Source of the DNA: Bryum argenteum
Lineage: Eukaryota; Streptophyta; Bryopsida; Bryales; Bryaceae
DNA length: 64,000 nucleotides
NCBI GenBank assembly: GCA_037043015.1
Contig: CM073325.1
Coordinates: 2,916,501 to 2,980,500 of the forward strand
Reading direction: 5' to 3'
Shown in pieces: positions 58,604 to 64,000 of the stretch; the stretch's first letter is position 1; every line of letters starts with the position of its first letter. The translations under genes were made by a program, and so were the position numbers. A model generated the notes under the pieces. That model searched no databases. It had not been told where the DNA came from and saw only the letters and a list, made by a program, of their open reading frames with translations.

Positions 58604-60154
58604 ATGACGAAGAATGTGAATGCGGCGCCTTCGGGCAGTAGCCCGCCGCCAGGCGATGTGGTGGTACTGACGCCAGCTCGTGAGACGTTCAGCATCGAGA
58701 GCTCGCAGCCTGGGCATGTATTGGTCGTGGAACCAGTGGACGTTGACATGAAGGAGCCCAGCGTGGGCGGCACGAATCCGCTGGCCCCAGAGCGCGAGGC
58801 GCTTCTGTCCGGGTGGCGCCGTCACAACGACGTCGCGTCGCTTGAGGAAGTGAACTCGAGCATCGCCGTCCCGTCCGATGGAGCATGGTACAAGAAGGCG
58901 TTCGCATTCGCGGGCCTGGGGTTCATGGTGAGCGTGGCTTACATGGATCCCGGGAATTGGGCGACAGATCTCGCCGGAGGAGCGGCGTTTGGGTACACGC
59001 TCCTGTCCGTCATTATGCTGTCCAATTTCACTGCCATCTTCTTCCAGTCCATGTCTCTGAAGCTCGGCATTGTCGCCGACCGCGACTTAGCACAAGCGTG
59101 CCGTGACGCGTATCCCAAGTACGTCGTGTACGTACTATGGGTCATGATGGAGATCGCCATAGCCGCGACGGATTTGGCGGAGGTCATCGGGTCCGCGGTG
59201 GCTATGAATCTTCTGTTCGGGCTTCCTCTGTGGGCTGGTGTGCTCATCACCGCGGTCGACACCATGTTCATCCTGGTGTTCGGAACGCGGAGCTTCCGAA
59301 GCTTGGAGGTCATCGTGTTCCTTCTGTGCCTCCTCATAGCCGGCGTCTTCGTCTATGAGCTCATCGCCGTGAAGCCCGAGTGGATTAAAGTGGCAGCTGG
59401 GCTGATTCCAAAACCGAAGATCATCACGAACTCTGATATTCTTTTCAACGCCATTGGAATTCTGGGCGCGACGTGCATGCCTCACTCGCTGTTTTTGCAT
59501 TCCAGCATCATTCAAACGCGCGCGTACCCACGAACAACAGCAGGGCGGAAAATGGCGGTGAAGTATGGCACTTGGGATTCCTGCCTCTCGCTCATGCTGG
59601 CCTTCTTCGTGAATGCGTCCATTCTCATTCTCGCGGCCGCCGCGTTTCATTACGGGCCGAACGCTAACCGCTCCGTAGCCAATATTAGCGACGCGTACAA
59701 GCTGCTGGCGCCCGCGCTGGGAGACAACGCTGCGAGGATTCTGTTTGGCGTGGGGCTGCTGGCCAGTGGCCAAAACTCCACCATTATTGGGACTTTGGCA
59801 GGCCAAGTGGTGATGGAGGGGTTTCTTAATATGAGGATCAAGCCGTGGCTGCGGCGCTTGATCACGAGGTCGATTGCGATTGTGCCCGCGGCCATTGTGG
59901 CGGCCATCGGTGGCAACAGTGGCGCCGGGCGTCTGCTCGTGCTCAGTCAAGTCATCTTGTCGTTCACGTTGATTTTCGCCGTTGTGCCCTTGGTGCATTT
60001 CACAAGCTCCCGTGACAAGATGGGCAGCTTTGTGAATTGCTGGGTGGCACGGATCTGCGCGTGGACCATCGCGGTAATCATCGGAGGCCTGAATGGCTAC
60101 CTGGTCATTCAGTCCATCCGCGAAGGTTCGTTTGGCGCAGCCGGCCATGTCTAG
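58604..60154 (+). CDS. NRAMP: NRAMP-family divalent metal transporter, intronless coding region
   Basis: A 516-residue open frame without introns. ATG 58604 is preferred over the in-frame ATG at 58532 because the latter would lie inside the probable 5' UTR intron. After a disordered 90-residue N-terminus come 11-12 membrane segments. TM1 carries DPGN (115-118) and TM6 MPHS (292-295), the metal-binding pair of NRAMP/MntH proton-coupled Mn/Fe transporters. The usual fourth residue in TM6 is Asn (MPHN); Ser is seen in some fungal and bacterial members. The conserved loop GQNSTIIGTLAGQVVMEGFL follows. The stretch YMDPGNWATDLAGG and DLAQACRDAYP look closer to bacterial MntH and fungal SMF sequences than to the plant NRAMP1-6 clade as I know it. 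Plant NRAMP genes normally have many introns. It converges with PETs. Confidence 0.9.
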   Translation: MTKNVNAAPSGSSPPPGDVVVLTPARETFSIESSQPGHVLVVEPVDVDMKEPSVGGTNPLAPEREALLSGWRRHNDVASLEEVNSSIAVPSDGAWYKKAFAFAGLGFMVSVAYMDPGNWATDLAGGAAFGYTLLSVIMLSNFTAIFFQSMSLKLGIVADRDLAQACRDAYPKYVVYVLWVMMEIAIAATDLAEVIGSAVAMNLLFGLPLWAGVLITAVDTMFILVFGTRSFRSLEVIVFLLCLLIAGVFVYELIAVKPEWIKVAAGLIPKPKIITNSDILFNAIGILGATCMPHSLFLHSSIIQTRAYPRTTAGRKMAVKYGTWDSCLSLMLAFFVNASILILAAAAFHYGPNANRSVANISDAYKLLAPALGDNAARILFGVGLLASGQNSTIIGTLAGQVVMEGFLNMRIKPWLRRLITRSIAIVPAAIVAAIGGNSGAGRLLVLSQVILSFTLIFAVVPLVHFTSSRDKMGSFVNCWVARICAWTIAVIIGGLNGYLVIQSIREGSFGAAGHV

Positions 60155-61065
60155 CCTGATCTTGCTGTGCTCTCCACCACTCTCCCTCGGCTTTGTAGAC
60201 GCGAGGCTTTGTAACTTACGGTATCTGTGTAATTTAATCTCAAAATCCTCACCTGTATGGATTCACTACTTGCCCCATGCGTCTCGCAAAGAACTTAATC
60301 GATGACGAATCATATGCCTTTGCTTCATGTCTTCTACGTTTCTCGCTTTCCGCGTTGCAATCTCAAGATGGAACTATCTTCCCTCGTGAGATTGCACAAC
60401 ACATTCAAGTACCGATGTTGCGGCACCACCATACGAACGTTCCAAAAGTTACTCTTCCATGAAACTTGCGTATAGTTCAAGTAAGAAATTCGTCATTCGC
60501 ACAAGCACACATGTCCATTATTGACAATAACATGAACAATGAACAATGAGCAATGTGACGATCATCACATGCGAAGCACACAAATGTGAAGTAAATGGGT
60601 ACCACATTCAGAGGTACCAATTCTGAGTTGAAAAATATTGGACCACGTGGTAAGTTCAGAAGATGATAGCACAAACTGAATTCCTACCAGGACAAGACTT
60701 GTGGCAATCTTTTCACTGCAATTTGCAATGGTGAATAATCGGAACATTACTTGAAATACTCTGCTACACTGAAATACAGTCGACCTTTCCGTAAACGAGG
60801 ATGAAGGGGTCCCCGACTGTATGGAACAGGAGAAGGTCTGCAGAAATGACTAGCTAGTCAAAATTTGATGACGCTGATAACTTGCTAGATTCTAAAATAC
60901 GTCGCCATACCACTATCCTAGTAATTCTACAATAACGACGACCTCTCATGGTTTGCTGTCGACCTCACTGCATCCGAATGCTCACCAATATTACAGGTTC
61001 TAGCTCATGAGGAGCTACCCTCATTCTCTATTCAGTAGTTCCTAGCATCGGAATCAAAGAATCAG
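60155..61065. other. Convergent 3' intergenic region (NRAMP / PETs)
   Basis: Holds the 3' UTRs of two converging genes. No ORF is supported and no repeat was recognised. An imperfect ACATGAACAATG direct repeat lies at about 60530-60553. Confidence 0.4.
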
Positions 61066-64000
61066 TTAGGCCTTTGCACCCCCCGTCTGGGCGGCTACCT
61101 CGGCAGCGAAATCGGTGCTGCGCTTCTCTATGCCCTCGCCCATGTTAAATCTCGCGAATCGCCGCACTTGGATGTTCTCGCCCAGCACCGCAATCACTTG
61201 CTTCACGTAATCCTTCACCAGAATCTTGTCGTCCCGGATGTATGGCTGCTCCACCAGCACTAGCTCGTTCAGCGTCTTCGCCACGCGCCCCTCCACGATC
61301 TTGCTTCGCACTGCCTCTGGCCGCTTCTGCAGATCCTCCTTGCCCATCTCGATCTCCTTCTCCTTCTCCACGAACTCCGCTGGAATCTCCTCTACCGTCA
61401 CGAATTGCACCTGCACCCGCCATTGCCACCCAGCATCAACACCACGTCTCGATTCCGACCATCCCCACTTGCATGCAAACGACTATTTTGGCAGTTAGCA
61501 TTCACCCGTTACTTACCTGGGGGCATGCAGCAACTTGCATTGCGATGTTCTGAACGAGCTCTTTGAACTCCGCGCTCCTCGCCACGAAGTCAGTCTCCGA
61601 GTTCACTTCCACCAGCACCCCGATGCGCCCGTCATGGATGTAGCTTCCGATCAGTCCCTCTGACGCCACTCTCCCTGACTTCTTGTCCGCGCTCGCCAGC
61701 CCTTTCTTCCGCAAGTAATCCGTCGCCTTCGCGACGTCGTTCTCGCAAGCCGCCAGAGCCTTTTTGCATTCCATCATTCCTGCCCCCGTTGAGTCACGCA
61801 GCTCCTTCACTGTCGCTGCAGAAACTGCTACCTGTTTCACACCATCACCACATCATCAGCCACTTTGAAACCCACGCATTGTCACCCATTCACCAGTCAC
61901 CCACATCCAGCAATAACTATCAATCCACCACTTCGAAGTGGGCCTTCCATCGCCCACCATTGTCAAACAGCACCATCACGCACACAACGACCATATGGTC
62001 ACGAATAGCTCATACCTTTGGAGCCTCGTCAGCCTTCGGAGCCTCTTCCACCTTCGGGGCTTCTGCAGCAGCCGGCTTCGGCTCCTTCGCATGAGTCTGC
62101 GCTGCTACTTCGGCCGCAAAATCCACCGACTTCTTCTGCAGGCCCTCTCCCAAGTTGAATCGCACGAAGCGTCGGATCTGTGCAAAGCCAGTGCGTTTAA
62201 CCGCGTTAGAATTCCATCCCCTCCTGTGTCTCACAATTCACACCCTCCCACCAATGTCTGCATTATACAGCGAAACTCTCTGTAATAACTCTTCAGAAAC
62301 TATGACGTTTAACTGCATCCGCTTGAGACCATGCCAGCATGCAGCGATACAAGGATGACACGCTCATAACGTCTAGACCGCAACTCCGATTGACCAAGTG
62401 CACTAACCGAAATCTTCTCCCCCAATTTGGCGGTCATTTCCTTCACATGATCCTTCACGGGCACCTTCCCCGACTCGTCCCGAATGTAGGACTGCTCCAG
62501 CAACGCCAGCTCCGCCAACCGCTTGGTGATCCGCCCGTCCACAATCTTCTCTCGTATCTGCTCTGGCTTGTTTGCCAAATCCTCCTTGCCCATTTCGATC
62601 TCTTTCTCCTTCTGCACGAAGTCCGCAGGTACGTCGTCCACGCTCACGTATCGCACCTGAACACAAGCACGTCGCCGCCACGTTAATCACACCTCTCAAT
62701 CACTTCAGTCCCACTACATGCAAAATGCTTCATTTGTGCGGAACTTACATCAGGGCACGCCACCACTTGCATTCCCATGTCCGTCACCAGCTCCTTGAAC
62801 TGGGTTCCCCGAGCCACGAAATCTGTCTCACAGTTGACCTCGACCAGCACGCCCATACGCCCGTCGTGCACGTAGCTCCCCACGCGCCCTTCCGCGGCAA
62901 TGCGACTGGCCTTTTTGTCCGCGCCGGCCAGCCCCTTCTTCCTCAAATACTCGCCCGCCTTGGCCAGATCGTTGTCACACGCCAGCAAAGCCTTCTTGCA
63001 CTCCATCATCCCGGCACCACTCTTCTCCCGCAACTCTTTCACAAGTTTGGCGCTAGGACCACTCGCCGCTGCCGCTGCCGCAGGCTTCTCATCCACCGGG
63101 GCAGCTGCTGCTTTTGGCTCCTCCACGACGGGTGCTTCCGGAGCAGCCTCCGCTACAATCTCTGGCTCCTTGCTAGCCTCTGGCTCAGGCTGCTGCTCTT
63201 CGGCTTTCGCTTCAGTAGCTTCTGTGCTGGGTTCAGGGGAAGATTCCACCGCAGGAGCCTCATCCTTGCCTCCGCCGTTGAAGAAATCTGCCAAGACACA
63301 CATGTCAACGTCTCAACAACCGTATAAGTCATGCCTATTGCCAACTCGACCGACACCAATCCATTCTAATGCTTATTGCCAACTATTCTTAAGTGCCATC
63401 CAAATGATTGAAAAAAGACGTCCTTGAAGAACATGAACTTCCACTAGCGCATACGAGACCGTGTAGAAGGAAGGGCCAGTAACAGGACAAAAAGGACATC
63501 AACATCCATACCAATCCAACCATCACGAGCTTGGCATCATGAGCTTCTATAGAGCCATTCAAGACACAACCTTTCAAGAGCTTCAATGTTGTATAGGACA
63601 TTACCTGCAGCAGCCTCAACCACCTTCTCGACCTCGGTAACAGCGCCACCAACATTCTCTGCCGCAGCCTCCACCACCTTCTCGATATCATGAACAGCGC
63701 CACCAATGTTCTCGGCAATCTCTGGCAGAGACAGAGAATGGGGCTCTTCCGTCTTCGCAGAATCGTCCTTTCTGTCCTCAACAGCGGTTCCTTCGTCAGA
63801 TTGCGCTGCTTCCGTAGAAGGTGCTTCATCCCCAGCTGGTGTCTCGTCCACTACCGCTGGTGCAGGCGTTTCCTCGACTTCGGGTGCCGCTTCCACAGCA
63901 GGCGTTTCATCCACTGCTGCTGGTGCAGGCGTTTCCTCGGGGTCCACTGCAGCTTCTGATGCCGCTTCCACTGCAGATGTCTCATCCGCTGCAGGCGTTT
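61066..64000 (-). CDS. PETs: PETs: plastid EF-Ts polyprotein, 3' part (runs off the right edge)
   Basis: Seven exons, minus strand: 63605-64000 (open), 62749-63287, 62408-62656, 62016-62177, 61517-61831 and 61066-61410; the phases join in frame. EF-Ts recycles EF-Tu-GDP during plastid translation; PETs carries S1 domains followed by two EF-Ts modules. Here the acidic Pro/Ala/Glu-rich linker (EETPAPA repeats) opens the visible part. EF-Ts module 1 follows: [30 protein letters not shown], then [17 protein letters not shown] and [20 protein letters not shown]. After a short Ala/Pro/Lys linker comes module 2: [48 protein letters not shown] and [20 protein letters not shown], ending QTGGAKA. The TDFVAR motifs are the EF-Tu contact region. 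The S1 domains and transit peptide must lie beyond 64000. Confidence 0.93.

Noticed and set aside
59135-60148. 337-codon minus-strand ORF across the NRAMP gene
   Set aside because: It is antisense to a GC-rich, strongly biased coding region; the peptide is His/Arg/Gln-rich with no domain, typical of a shadow frame.
62572-63427. Plus-strand ORFs opposite the PETs exons
   Set aside because: They lie opposite clear EF-Ts modules and cross its introns; low-complexity Ser/Ala/Leu peptides.

Overview
The window is nuclear DNA of a land plant, most likely a bryophyte and probably a moss. Every convincing gene has plant-type content: a plastid EF-Ts polyprotein (PETs), plant NC2-alpha with an FDLN motif, MAG2/RINT1 and a nine-exon hexokinase. 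Introns are GT-AG and mostly 80-800 nt. The gene space is fairly GC-rich and lies in AT-rich DNA full of small dispersed repeats. The species and the bryophyte assignment are inference from gene complement and style; nothing in the sequence proves them.

Layout. 1-11.5 kb: an inverted duplication (arms about 1-3205 and 8325-11555, running off the left edge). Each arm carries a six-exon NC2-alpha (DRAP1-like) gene, the right copy with a frameshift. The 5.1-kb spacer holds a TFIIIC triple-barrel subunit gene (GTF3C6-like), a SINE with target-site duplications and a minisatellite. 11.5-22.9 kb: no intact gene; SINE and MITE copies, minisatellites, a TE-like orphan ORF at 16.4-16.9 kb and a broken fragment of the SM-protein gene VPS45 at 20.8-21.15 kb. 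22.9-28.6 kb: a decayed non-LTR retrotransposon (RT, RNase H, zinc finger) with an extremely G-poor plus strand. 28.7-29.7 kb: a probable LTR or other TE promoter with a phased heat-shock-element array beside a TATA box. 31.5-43.2 kb: the conventional gene block, all on the plus strand: MAG2/RINT1 (Golgi-to-ER tethering), a secreted AprA/PhoPQ-related alpha/beta-hydrolase-like protein, and hexokinase. 43.2-57.6 kb: repeat-rich DNA with seven copies of a TTAA-flanked, piggyBac-like MITE, and an isolated, very AT-rich, intronless FkbM-type methyltransferase gene with a decayed second copy just upstream. 58.6-60.2 kb: an intronless NRAMP metal transporter. 61.1-64 kb: PETs on the minus strand, open at the right edge.

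The genes do not form a pathway; they are ordinary nuclear neighbours. The most informative observations are the mosaic inverted duplication of NC2-alpha, the FkbM gene and pseudogene pair of foreign composition, the heat-shock-element promoter array, the TTAA-specific MITE families (including two copies sharing one TTAA), the intronless bacterial-looking NRAMP, and the VPS45 relic. Splice sites were read by eye from reading frame and GT/AG signals, so exon ends need transcript support.
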